DNA of 13,668 nucleotides from Phycisphaerales bacterium UBA2402 (GTDB lineage: Bacteria; Planctomycetota; Phycisphaerae; Phycisphaerales; UBA1924), in the NCBI GenBank assembly GCA_002343715.1, contig DDSA01000179.1, positions 1 through 13,668 on the forward strand. Direction: 5' to 3'. This document shows positions 1 through 6,788 of the stretch, in pieces. A program made the position numbers and the translations under genes. The notes under the pieces were generated by a model. That model was given only the letters and a program-made list of their open reading frames with translations, did not search any database and was not told the origin of the DNA. Every line of letters begins with the position of its first letter. Position 1 is the first letter of the stretch.

Positions 1-2086
1 CGCTGAGGTCGCGGCAGACGATCCGCGCCATCCGACTGGCCGGCGGCAGTCCCGCCCGCAGACGCGTCCGCAACTCGGATTCAGCAAAGCCTTCGTAGTC
101 GTGGTCGGCGGCGAGCAGGATGGACAGGGCTTTAGGGCTGTGGGTCTGAACGATGACCACGCCTGGTTTAAGGCCTCTCCCGGCCCGCCCCGCAACCTGG
201 CTGACCAGTTGAAAGGTCCGTTCCGAAGCGCGGAAGTCGGGGATGTGGAGCGCCGTGTCGGCGTCGATCACACCCACCAGCCGTACATTCGGTACGTCGA
301 GCCCTTTCGCGATCATCTGCGTGCCCACGAGCACTCGAACCTCTCCTTTGGCGAATCGCCCGAGCGCATCAAGGTAATCCTTCCCCGATCGCATGGTGTC
401 GGAGTCGACCCGGAGCAGCGTCCTGCCTTCTTCGAGGCCCAGATGACCGAACTTCCGTATCAGTTCATCTTCAACGCGCTGCGTGCCGCCGGAAAAGTAG
501 TTCATGGGCTGCCCGCAGGCGGGGCAGCGCTCCGGCAGGAGTTGAGCCGCTTCACAGTGATGGCAGCGCACATAGCCGCCCGGGGGTCCCTCCCGGCCTC
601 TGTGAAGCACGAGATTGACATCGCAGTGAACACAGCGGTGGACATACTGGCAGGCCGGAGCGCGGCACGAGATATACGACGCGAAACCCCTGCGGTTGAG
701 CAGAAGGATGGACTGCGCCCCCTCACGCAAGGACCGCTCCATCGCGTCCTCGAGAGTCGGGCCGAGGAGATGCTGCATCCGATCAGGCGCCTTGCGCCAA
801 CGAAGCCGTCTCTCCTCGGTCAGGTCCACGATTCGAACCGGCGGCAGTGCGCCGCCCCCCACGCGTCCCGGCAGTGTCCACAGGTGATAGCGCGACCGCG
901 GCGGTGCGGCGTTGTACCAACTCTCCAGGCTGGGCGTCGCTGACCCCAGCACCACCGGGCATCCTTCGAGGTGGGCCCGTTTCACCGCGACATCGCGCGC
1001 GTTGTAACGGGGCAATCGGTCCTGTTTGTACGATGAATCGTGCTCCTCATCCACGATGATGAGGCCCAGCGGTGAGAGGGGGGCGAAAACCGCCGACCGC
1101 GCCCCGACGACGACGCTCGCCCCACCCGAACAAGCCCGCCTCCATTCACGGTTGCGCTGGGCAGGCGTCAGCCCCGAGTGCAGCAGCGCTACGCGAGCTT
1201 CCCCGAATCGGGCTATGAATCGCGCGCACGTTTGCGGGGTCAGGGCGATCTCCGGCACCAGCATGATGGCCGTCTTTCCTTCCGCAAAGACCCGGTCGAT
1301 CAGGCGCAGATACACCTCCGTTTTGCCCGAGCCGGTCACTCCTCGGATGAGGTGCGGGGCGAATCGTCCGAAAGTCGCGGCGATTCCCTCGACCGCGGCG
1401 CGTTGTTCTTCGGTCAGTTCCACGGCCGGCGCGGCGGCTGGGTCCGCACCGGGCAAGTCCGCCGCGCGAACTTCCGTTGTCTGAAATGTTCGAAGGAGTC
1501 CCGCTTCGATAAGGCGCCGCGCCGGCGCGAGACTCTTGACCCCGCCCCGGGCGGCGAGCACGCGCAGCGGCATGGGAAACTCAGAGTCGGGCCAGGCGGA
1601 AACAGCCTCCCAGAGGACCTTCGCGTGCCCTCGGAGGCGTGGGGGTGTGGCCGGTGGTGGGGGGCGTTCGGCAAGTTCGATGGTTTTCCGTCCGGTGTCC
1701 GTCTTGACCGACGCGGGGAGCAGCCCGGAGAGGACCATCCCCAGCGGACAGACGTAGTACCGAGCCATCCACTCGCCCAGTTCGATAAGTGGTCGCGGGA
1801 CCCTCGCCCCCGTGCGGCGGACAAGGGGCTTGACCCTGGCCGGATCGATCCCCTCCACGAGTTCCACGCCACCAACCGCGATAATCACACCGGACGCGGT
1901 TGCATCCCCCCTCCCCAGCGGCACGATGACTCGCTCACCGAAGACCGGCATCTCCGGTCCTCGAATGCCGTACGTCAGTCCGTCCGGTCCGTCGAGGGTG
2001 TCGATGCCCCTCTCCACGGCCACGCGCACGAACGTGCCATACGCGGGTGCGGGTTTGTCGTGCGAGAAGAGAGAAGATTCACTCAC
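1..2086 (-). CDS. priA: Primosomal protein N' (PriA), replication restart helicase; C-terminus cut by the window edge
   Basis: PriA is a superfamily 2 3'-to-5' DNA helicase that recognises stalled or collapsed forks and reloads the replisome in the cytoplasm. The minus-strand frame is open from 2086 to the window edge, giving 695 residues; E. coli PriA has about 730, so only the last few dozen are missing. Visible are the N-terminal DNA-binding region (FVRVAVERGID), Walker A GVTGSGKTE with Lys255, the DEEH box at 346-349 followed by DSSYKQ, a zinc-binding cysteine cluster at about 474-524 (HRCVHCD, RCHHCE, RCPACG), and helicase motif VI QVAGRAGR. The first cysteine pair is C-x4-C (CRAPAC) rather than the usual C-x2-C. 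I chose the GTG at 2086 because no ATG lies between the upstream non-conserved residues and the conserved VRVAVERG; no Shine-Dalgarno sequence precedes it. It is divergent from carA. The identity is certain; the exact start is less so. Confidence 0.96.
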   Translation of the reverse strand, partial: MSESSLFSHDKPAPAYGTFVRVAVERGIDTLDGPDGLTYGIRGPEMPVFGERVIVPLGRGDATASGVIIAVGGVELVEGIDPARVKPLVRRTGARVPRPLIELGEWMARYYVCPLGMVLSGLLPASVKTDTGRKTIELAERPPPPATPPRLRGHAKVLWEAVSAWPDSEFPMPLRVLAARGGVKSLAPARRLIEAGLLRTFQTTEVRAADLPGADPAAAPAVELTEEQRAAVEGIAATFGRFAPHLIRGVTGSGKTEVYLRLIDRVFAEGKTAIMLVPEIALTPQTCARFIARFGEARVALLHSGLTPAQRNREWRRACSGGASVVVGARSAVFAPLSPLGLIIVDEEHDSSYKQDRLPRYNARDVAVKRAHLEGCPVVLGSATPSLESWYNAAPPRSRYHLWTLPGRVGGGALPPVRIVDLTEERRLRWRKAPDRMQHLLGPTLEDAMERSLREGAQSILLLNRRGFASYISCRAPACQYVHRCVHCDVNLVLHRGREGPPGGYVRCHHCEAAQLLPERCPACGQPMNYFSGGTQRVEDELIRKFGHLGLEEGRTLLRVDSDTMRSGKDYLDALGRFAKGEVRVLVGTQMIAKGLDVPNVRLVGVIDADTALHIPDFRASERTFQLVSQVAGRAGRGLKPGVVIVQTHSPKALSILLAADHDYEGFAESELRTRLRAGLPPASRMARIVCRDLS

Positions 2087-2106
2087 CGGCGCTATACTCT
2101 GATTCG
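2087..2106. promoter_or_regulatory. Short divergent priA/carA promoter region with a TATA-centred core
   Basis: Only 20 bp separate the GTG of priA from the ATG of carA. The plus strand carries TATACT at 2093-2098, a good sigma70-type -10 element, ending 8 nt before the carA ATG. The same TATA read on the minus strand gives TATAGC, which ends 4 nt before the priA GTG. No convincing -35 element and no Shine-Dalgarno sequence is visible for either gene. A transcript started from this -10 would have a leader of a few bases or none for carA. The promoter assignment is inference from sequence only. Confidence 0.5.
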
Positions 2107-3336
2107 ATGCACCTACCGAACGACGCGTCGACTGTTGCCAACCTCAACCAACCAATCGGACGCCTGGCTCTCGCCAACGGCATGGTGTATACCGGCCGAG
2201 CATTCGGGGCCGTCGGGCGTGGCATTGTCGCCCGTGCCGAAGTGGTTTTCAACACGGCGGTGAGTGGCTATCAGGAGTCGCTCACCGATCCATCGTACAC
2301 CGGGCAGATCCTGGTGCAGACTTTTCCAATGATCGGTAACACGGGCACGAACGGCGAAGATGTGGAATCGAACAAGGTGCAGGTCAGCGGCCTGATCGTG
2401 CGTGAACTGGCCCGTTTGTACTCCAACTATCGCGCTGATGACGGACTCTCCGCGTACCTCGCGCGGTACGGGGTACTGGGTTTGGAGGGCATCGATACGC
2501 GGGCTTTGACAAAGCACCTTCGAACGTCGGGTTCCATGGCCGGCGCGCTGACGGATCGAACGGACCTGGATGATGCCGAACTGGTTGAGGCGGCCCGATC
2601 GGCGCCATCAATGGCCGGGCAGAACCTGGTCCCGTTGGTGGGTTGTGCGTCCCGATTATCGTGGTCGGAAACACTTGGAGAGTGGTCCCCCGGCGGGGAC
2701 ACGGAGAAAGAGCGATTTCGTGTGGTCGCGCTCGACTGCGGCGCGAAAGCCAATATCCTCCGCAACCTCGCTGAACGCGGGTGTGATCTGCTGGTTGTGC
2801 CTTACGACACCCCCGCCGCGGATATCCGGCGACTCTTCGAGGCGGGCGAGGTCGATGGGTTGTTCATTTCCAACGGTCCGGGCGACCCCGCCGCGGTTCA
2901 GAAGACGATCAATACGCTCCGTGATCTGATGAGCGGGGATGCAGATACTGTCATCCCGACATTTGGAATATGTTTGGGTCATCAACTTCTCGCGCTCGCC
3001 GCGGGTGCGAAAACATACAAACTCAAGTTTGGGCATCGCGGGATCAACCAGCCGGTCCTCAACACACAGAACCAGCGGGTGGAGATCACGAGCCAGAACC
3101 ATGGCTTCGCAGTTGATCCTGAGAGTTTGAAAGCGGTGGGAGGAGTTGTCACGCACCGCCACCTGAATGACGGGACAGTCGCCGGGTTCCGGCTGCGAGA
3201 GAAGCCGGTCTTCAGCGTGCAATACCACCCCGAGGCGTCTCCGGGTCCTCATGATGCAGGGTACCTCTTTGACGCTTTCGTGACTTCAATGGCTGAGCGC
3301 CGCCGAAAACGAGAAAGCCGCGCACAAGTGAGATAA
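2107..3336 (+). CDS. carA: Carbamoyl-phosphate synthase small (glutaminase) subunit CarA
   Basis: This subunit hydrolyses glutamine and channels ammonia to the large subunit CarB, which makes carbamoyl phosphate for arginine and pyrimidine synthesis. The 409-aa product is close to the family length of about 380. The N-terminal CPSase small-chain domain (residues about 18-160) begins LALANGMVYTGRAFGA and contains the conserved FNTAVSGYQESLTDPSYTGQ. The class I glutamine amidotransferase domain (about 205-400) has the nucleophile Cys289 in GICLGHQ and the His374/Glu376 pair in QYHPEA, so the triad is complete. I take the ATG at 2107 rather than one 60 nt upstream, since the extra upstream residues show no family similarity; an ATG at 2182 would cut into the conserved start. 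No Shine-Dalgarno sequence is visible and a leaderless start is possible. The basic tail (ERRRKRESRAQVR) looks lineage-specific. carB is not in the window, and I see no clear terminator after the gene. Confidence 0.96.
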   Translation: MHLPNDASTVANLNQPIGRLALANGMVYTGRAFGAVGRGIVARAEVVFNTAVSGYQESLTDPSYTGQILVQTFPMIGNTGTNGEDVESNKVQVSGLIVRELARLYSNYRADDGLSAYLARYGVLGLEGIDTRALTKHLRTSGSMAGALTDRTDLDDAELVEAARSAPSMAGQNLVPLVGCASRLSWSETLGEWSPGGDTEKERFRVVALDCGAKANILRNLAERGCDLLVVPYDTPAADIRRLFEAGEVDGLFISNGPGDPAAVQKTINTLRDLMSGDADTVIPTFGICLGHQLLALAAGAKTYKLKFGHRGINQPVLNTQNQRVEITSQNHGFAVDPESLKAVGGVVTHRHLNDGTVAGFRLREKPVFSVQYHPEASPGPHDAGYLFDAFVTSMAERRRKRESRAQVR

Positions 3337-3484
3337 CACACTTCTTAGTGATTCTCGGACGATGATGTCGGCTCGACGCTGCTCATAGCGTGAGAAGGCG
3401 CGATAACCACCCATCGACAGGTCGCTCGCTGAGTCGTCGAGTTCTAGCGAGTCCACAATCTTTGGAAATTCGACTCGAATTCAC
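3337..3484. other. Non-coding region upstream of the first dockerin gene, with a 12-bp block shared with the second
   Basis: No credible gene lies here. The block TTCTCGGACGAT at 3352-3363 recurs at 6175-6186, where it precedes the second dockerin gene. The distance from the block to the shared promoter-like element is similar in the two places (133 and 121 nt). GATAAC occurs twice (3332-3337 and 3402-3407), which is the inverted form of the GTTATC units found just downstream at 3520-3549. The function is unknown. Confidence 0.4.
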
Positions 3485-3512
3485 TTGCATGAAACCGGGG
3501 ATCGGTTATTCT
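3485..3512 (+). promoter_or_regulatory. Promoter-like element of the first dockerin-protein gene
   Basis: TTGCAT at 3485-3490 and TATTCT at 3507-3512 are separated by 16 bp. The same arrangement, TTGCAA, 16 bp, then TATGCT, precedes the second dockerin gene at 6296-6323. The two copies share CTTGCA, TGAAA and ATCGGTTATnCTA in the same order. The conservation in otherwise dissimilar non-coding DNA is the main support. Transcription would start near 3519, giving a leader of about 410 nt. The match to sigma70 consensus is only fair. Confidence 0.5.
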
Positions 3513-3549
3513 ACAAAATGTTATCTGCTGTAGAGTTATCTGTCATACA
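3505..3549 (+). repeat. Three tandem 15-bp units each beginning GTTAT
   Basis: Units start at exactly 3505, 3520 and 3535. The first five bases, GTTAT, are identical in all three, and GTTATCTG is identical in the last two; the rest of each unit diverges. The first unit contains the proposed -10 element and the others cover the predicted start of transcription. Such spacing could be an operator for a DNA-binding protein. The second dockerin gene has a single GTTAT at the equivalent place. The array is seen directly; the role is inference. Confidence 0.45.
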
Positions 3550-3582
3550 GGTCTGAGGACAATCAGTTTGGCCAAACATGGA

Positions 3583-3633
3583 CGAGTGATCAAGGAGTGG
3601 GATGCGGTGGATGATCCGCGTTCGGATCACTCG
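3583..3633 (+). promoter_or_regulatory. Overlapping inverted repeats that could form alternative RNA structures
   Basis: A 9-bp perfect inverted repeat pairs CGAGTGATC (3583-3591) with GATCACTCG (3625-3633). Inside it, GATCCG (3613-3618) pairs with CGGATC (3623-3628) across the 4-nt loop CGTT. Bases 3625-3628 belong to both pairings, so the two stems exclude each other. The pairings are read directly from the sequence; folding was not computed and a switching role is speculative. Confidence 0.4.
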
Positions 3634-3886
3634 CTCTCTGGTTCAATGGTGCACATGTACCCGCGGACTTGGTTTCATGGATTGAAATCGATCATGCGGT
3701 GCTTGCGTGCCCGGCCCGGTTTTTTGAGAGTCTTTGAAAGTTCTACGGTTCTTGTGCGTTGAGCGGGGAGGAAACAGTGGTTTTTCTGGATCGTGAGTGC
3801 AGCAGTTCGGTGGTCTTGCCGCCAAGCGGTGAGAAATAGTTTCCGCCGGACTGATTCTTGTGTGTGCCTGTGTCTCGTTGTTACCC

Positions 3887-3928
3887 GGCCCGTTCTGGGC
3901 CATCTACTTCCCGAGAGGAGTGTCTGTG
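3887..3928 (+). promoter_or_regulatory. Leader hairpin plus ribosome-binding segment shared with the paralogue
   Basis: GGCCC (3887-3891) and GGGCC (3897-3901) form a 5-bp stem with a 5-nt loop. The segment TTCCCGAGAGGAGTGTCTGT (3908-3927) follows, with the Shine-Dalgarno sequence GAGAGGAG at 3913-3920, 8 nt before the ATG. The paralogue has the same stem with a 4-nt loop and the same 20-nt segment at 6768-6787. The stem is constant while the loop differs, which fits a conserved RNA element. Confidence 0.65.
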
Positions 3929-5944
3929 ATGAAGAATCGAGCGTCTCTCCTGATCGCTGTCGCCGCCGGCACCACGTTCGCCGTGGCCGATGGCCCGTTG
4001 CCGTACTACGGCATCAAGGCCCCGGACCTGGTCCGCGAGATCAGCACCTCCGCCCGCATCACGCCCGGCGGGTACAGCAGCCGCGCCATCCTGACGGTTT
4101 ACGACAACAACAACACCTACCGCAATCCCCGCGACGACTTCCACCTCGGTAACGCCGTGCGCATCGCGGAGGATTTCGACTTCGGACCCAGCGGCCCCTA
4201 CAGCACCAACCCCGCCGGCAAAGTGCTGCGCCAGTTGGACTTCGGCTTCGGCAGCGTCGGCGCGGCCCCCATCAGCGTTGACTATGTGTTCGAGGTCTAC
4301 GACGAAGACGATGTTTCCTTCACCGGCTTCGGTGTCGACGGCGCGAGCATGGTCGCCGCGGGCGCGGTGCCGCTGGGCGCGTTCTTCGCCCGCTACACCA
4401 ACCTGACCAACGGCTACTACTACGGCTCGGGCCTGTTGGGCATCCCGAACAACGGCGGCAACGGCATCCCGATCCCCGATGATGACACCGGCTTCGCCGT
4501 CGTCTGCTGGGTCTCCAATCAGACCGATGACGAGATCACCAACCCCCGGGTGCAGGAGCCTGCCGCCGGTGGCGCGGCCTTCCACTTCGGCAACACATCC
4601 CAGCAGGACCTGGTCCTTGGTCCCCCGGCATCGGGCAACCCCGCCACTTCGGGCAGCACGCTCCCCAACCACGGGCGCGATGTGAACAACAGCAGCACGC
4701 TCGAAGGCGCGATCGACTACGCCGTCGGCGGCACTGTCGAGCACCGCGTTGTCTCCATGGTCAAGACTTCCGGCTGGGACATCCGCTGGCTCGGTGATGT
4801 GGAGGTCGCGCTTCCCGCCTGCGAGCCGATCGACGCGGTCAACGGCAGCGATACCGCGTCACTCGCGGCCGGCGAAGTGAAGTTCTACTGCGTTGACGGC
4901 GGTGCCGACGACGTCCAGGACGCTCTCAACACCTTTGCCCGTTACCGCACCAGCGGCGGGACCGACACCGCCATCGCCTTGTACGATTCCAACGGTCTGG
5001 TCGTCAGCAGCGATGACAACGACGGCGACGGCAACAACGCCGAACTCACATTCGGGCGTGGTCTCTTTGCCGCGGTCGGCGATGGTCGTCAGGCCAATGG
5101 TCGTGACGGTCAGTATCTGGCCGGAACCTACTACCTGGCCGTGACGACCGCTCCGGCAACCTTCGCCGACAACTTCAGCGTGAACAGCACCGGCCCGGGC
5201 GGTTCAGTCACCACCCACGTGAGCAGCAATATCGACGGCTCGGCACTGCCCGCGTTCGTGACGCCCGATCTGGGCGACAACCGGGACCTGGGCATCCTCG
5301 TCGATCCGGGCGTTGCCGCGCCCGCCTTTGACCCCCTTATCTCCAACAACGACCGCACCGAGTTCCTCGGATTCACAGTCTGTGCCGATGTGGTGGAAGG
5401 AAGCGGTCTCTTCGTCGATATCTCGACGGATCGCAGCGATCTCCTGACCGATTCTGAACTCTTCCTCTTCGGCGCTGACGGCGTCTTGATCGCAACCAAC
5501 GATGATGCCGGCGGCGGCACCTTCAAGTCATTGCTGAGTTTCGGTGATACGTCTCTCAGCCCGCGCCCCTACGGTCCCGCGAACGCCAGCGGTCAGAACG
5601 GACCTCTCCCCATCGGTGAGTACTTCCTCTGCCAGGTACACTGGGACGGCACCGCGTCGGCGACCGGGTTCCATGTCCGTGGCACCAGCGATGACGGAGT
5701 GAACATTCAGACGGACATCTACACCAACGTGATCCCGGCCGTGCCCTGCGATGGCGCGTGCGGCTGCCCGGCCGACTACAACGGCGATGGCGGCGTCGAT
5801 GGCGGCGACGTCGAGGCTTTCTTCACTGATTGGGAAGCCTCCGAAGGCTGCTCCGACACCAACCAGGACGGCGGCGTCGATGGTGGTGATGTTGAAGCCT
5901 TCTTCAACGCGTGGGAAGCCGGCGATCCTAACTGCGGTGGGTGA
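3929..5944 (+). CDS. Secreted 671-aa protein with two PPC-like domains and a C-terminal GC-type dockerin-like module
   Basis: The ATG at 3929 follows a strong Shine-Dalgarno sequence and opens a signal peptide (MKNRASLLIAVAAGTTFAVA, cleavage likely after Ala20), so the product is exported. Residues about 21-310 form an unidentified, probably beta-rich region with homology to the paralogue at 6789. Residues about 313-435 and 475-600 resemble pre-peptidase C-terminal (PPC-like) beta-sandwich domains, with features such as DTAIALYDSNGLVVSSDDNDG and LAGTYYLAV. Residues 611-671 are a dockerin-like module of two calcium-binding-type loops, DYNGDGGVDGGD from Asp616 and DTNQDGGVDGGD, each followed by VEAFFxxWEA and bounded by cysteines. 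This matches the GC-type dockerin domain of planctomycete secreted proteins, thought to act in anchoring or sorting. No catalytic motif was recognised, so the function is unknown. A strong terminator follows the gene. Confidence 0.88.
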   Translation: MKNRASLLIAVAAGTTFAVADGPLPYYGIKAPDLVREISTSARITPGGYSSRAILTVYDNNNTYRNPRDDFHLGNAVRIAEDFDFGPSGPYSTNPAGKVLRQLDFGFGSVGAAPISVDYVFEVYDEDDVSFTGFGVDGASMVAAGAVPLGAFFARYTNLTNGYYYGSGLLGIPNNGGNGIPIPDDDTGFAVVCWVSNQTDDEITNPRVQEPAAGGAAFHFGNTSQQDLVLGPPASGNPATSGSTLPNHGRDVNNSSTLEGAIDYAVGGTVEHRVVSMVKTSGWDIRWLGDVEVALPACEPIDAVNGSDTASLAAGEVKFYCVDGGADDVQDALNTFARYRTSGGTDTAIALYDSNGLVVSSDDNDGDGNNAELTFGRGLFAAVGDGRQANGRDGQYLAGTYYLAVTTAPATFADNFSVNSTGPGGSVTTHVSSNIDGSALPAFVTPDLGDNRDLGILVDPGVAAPAFDPLISNNDRTEFLGFTVCADVVEGSGLFVDISTDRSDLLTDSELFLFGADGVLIATNDDAGGGTFKSLLSFGDTSLSPRPYGPANASGQNGPLPIGEYFLCQVHWDGTASATGFHVRGTSDDGVNIQTDIYTNVIPAVPCDGACGCPADYNGDGGVDGGDVEAFFTDWEASEGCSDTNQDGGVDGGDVEAFFNAWEAGDPNCGG

Positions 5945-5957
5945 ACCCCTCACCTCC

Positions 5958-6013
5958 TGACACTCCTAAGCCCCCGGAAGGTCACTCCTTCCGGGGGCTC
6001 TTCATTTCTTTCG
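5958..6013 (+). terminator. Intrinsic terminator of the first dockerin-protein gene
   Basis: A 13-bp perfect stem runs from 5969-5981 (AGCCCCCGGAAGG) to 5987-5999 with a 5-nt loop, and is followed by a T-rich tail (CTTCATTTCTTT). The segment TGACACTCCTAAGCCCCCGG (5958-5977) starts 13 nt after the stop codon and is matched at 17 of 20 positions at 8740-8759, also 13 nt after the stop of the paralogue. Confidence 0.9.
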
Positions 6014-6295
6014 AAAGTGCTTGATGGCCCAAGTCAGTGGCCAGACTCTCGCACAAAGTACAGCGAAGAAACTCATATGTCATGAACGCGAGCCCTACAC
6101 CTCAGAGAACATTGAGGTTGGTAGACTAACCAACGTACTGCTGTCGAATGAGCGGGCACATTCTCAGGTCATTGTTCTCGGACGATCTGAACCTTCGAAC
6201 GGACCAACGAGAACCACAGACATTCCTATAGGACGTTGGTTTACTCAGGAATGCAGTTCGAGACTCATTGGATCAAGAAAACGTTCCAAATGCTC
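6014..6295. other. Non-coding region upstream of the second dockerin gene
   Basis: No credible gene is present. An open frame of about 110 codons from 6024 uses ATA, AGA and CTA codons that are rare in the neighbouring genes, lacks a Shine-Dalgarno sequence and runs through the promoter-like block, so I do not call it. Visible structure is the shared block TTCTCGGACGAT (6175-6186) and two small inverted repeats, CCTCA/TGAGG (6100-6117) and GTTGGT/ACCAAC (6117-6134). The base composition is lower in GC than the coding parts, as in the region upstream of the first dockerin gene. Confidence 0.4.
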
Positions 6296-6328
6296 TTGCA
6301 ATGAAAGTAGAATCGGTTATGCTATGAT
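6296..6328 (+). promoter_or_regulatory. Promoter-like element of the second dockerin-protein gene
   Basis: TTGCAA (6296-6301) and TATGCT (6318-6323) are 16 bp apart, matching the arrangement at 3485-3512. A second reading is the extended -10 TGC-TATGAT at 6320-6328, which is closer to the sigma70 consensus but has no well-placed -35. Transcription would start near 6330-6335, giving a leader of roughly 455 nt. Confidence 0.5.
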
Positions 6329-6331
6329 CAG

Positions 6332-6359
6332 GGCCTGTCTGGGTTCTTTCAGATAGGCC
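6332..6359 (+). promoter_or_regulatory. 10-bp hairpin at the predicted 5' end of the transcript
   Basis: GGCCTGTCTG (6332-6341) pairs with CAGATAGGCC (6350-6359) with one G-U wobble and an 8-nt loop. No T tract follows, so it is not a simple terminator. Its position at the start of the predicted transcript could protect the RNA end or mark a regulatory structure; this is inference. Confidence 0.45.
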
Positions 6360-6382
6360 GATGAGAGAGCCGAAACCGAACA

Positions 6383-6427
6383 GCCCGTAATCTCGGGCCT
6401 CGCTCTGCCCGATGATTCCAGTCGGGC
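6383..6427 (+). promoter_or_regulatory. Two consecutive GCCCG-type hairpins with interchangeable arms
   Basis: GCCCG (6383-6387) can pair with CGGGC (6394-6398), and GCCCGA (6407-6412) with TCGGGC (6422-6427). The first left arm could equally pair with the second right arm, so alternative folds are possible. The pairings are read directly; no energy was computed. Confidence 0.35.
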
Positions 6428-6643
6428 TTGGTATACGATCGGGAGGATTCCCCACTCAAGAACGTATGCCTTTAGTTGGTTGTGGTATGTTTGAGTAGCC
6501 AATATGTATTTGACGGCGGGGACGTTGGACGGCGGAGAAGCGAAGGAACTTGCAGAGGCTTTCAGAGCATGATCAGTACGGTTCTGTCAGATCAATGGAG
6601 TAGCAAATGCCCGGGGTACATGATCGGGCAGACATGTGTTCCT

Positions 6644-6665
6644 GCCGCGGCGTTCAATCCGCGGC
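6644..6665 (+). repeat. Perfect 7-bp inverted repeat in the second leader
   Basis: GCCGCGG (6644-6650) and CCGCGGC (6659-6665) are perfect inverted copies separated by the 8-nt loop CGTTCAAT. It lies about 125 nt before the ATG. It may be a leader RNA hairpin or a protein-binding palindrome; no T tract follows. Confidence 0.45.
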
Positions 6666-6748
6666 GGTATTCAATTTTCGAGTATGTGCCAGACGAATCA
6701 TCCTCGTGGTCGCAGTCTGGTAGTGTGTGAGTGTGTGTTTTGTTCCCC

Positions 6749-6788
6749 GGCCCGCATGGGCCAACATTTCCCGAGAGGAGTGTCTGTA
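6749..6788 (+). promoter_or_regulatory. Leader hairpin plus ribosome-binding segment, second copy
   Basis: GGCCC (6749-6753) and GGGCC (6758-6762) form a 5-bp stem with the loop GCAT. The segment TTCCCGAGAGGAGTGTCTGT at 6768-6787 is identical to that at 3908-3927, and the Shine-Dalgarno sequence GAGAGGAG (6773-6780) lies 8 nt before the ATG. The distance from stem to ATG is 26 nt here and 27 nt in the first copy. Confidence 0.65.

Larger units (their letters stand above)
3519..3928 (+). promoter_or_regulatory. Long 5' leader of the first dockerin-protein gene
   Basis: About 410 nt lie between the predicted transcription start and the ATG, with no credible gene inside. The leader contains the inverted repeats described separately (3583-3633 and 3887-3901), a TG-rich tract at about 3858-3880 and the ribosome-binding segment. 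The only sizeable plus-strand frame (3568-3762) starts with TTG, lacks a Shine-Dalgarno sequence and looks like chance. The leader extent depends on the inferred promoter at 3485-3512. Confidence 0.4.
6330..6788 (+). promoter_or_regulatory. Long 5' leader of the second dockerin-protein gene, with several hairpins
   Basis: About 455 nt separate the predicted transcription start from the ATG, with no credible gene. The leader begins with a 10-bp stem (6332-6341 with 6350-6359, one G-U pair), followed by GCCCG/CGGGC (6383-6398) and GCCCGA/TCGGGC (6407-6427). Near the end are GCCGCGG/CCGCGGC (6644-6665), a TG-rich tract (about 6720-6738) and the hairpin with ribosome-binding segment shared with the paralogue. 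The middle shows little similarity to the first leader apart from short words such as TACGGTTCT. Confidence 0.45.

Noticed and set aside
1178..2263. 361-codon plus-strand open frame opposite priA
   Set aside because: It overlaps priA and the start of carA, both certain; the translation is Arg-rich without family resemblance.
3326..3343. Possible terminator after carA (AAGTG/CACTT)
   Set aside because: Only a 5-bp weak stem with no T tract, and it overlaps the carA stop region.
3701..3726. Possible attenuator: GC-rich run followed by six T
   Set aside because: The GC-rich part (CCCGGCCCGG) cannot form a proper stem with a loop, so it does not meet the form of an intrinsic terminator.
3568..3762. 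Possible 64-aa gene in the first leader
   Set aside because: TTG start, no ribosome-binding site, no recognisable domain, and it overlaps inverted repeats.
3881..4744. 287-codon minus-strand open frame opposite the first dockerin gene
   Set aside because: Same cause: antisense to a well-supported gene, repetitive Val/Ala/Gly/Asp-rich translation, no recognisable motif.
6021..6356. Possible 110-aa gene between the dockerin genes
   Set aside because: No Shine-Dalgarno sequence, codon use unlike the neighbours, and it runs through the shared promoter-like block.
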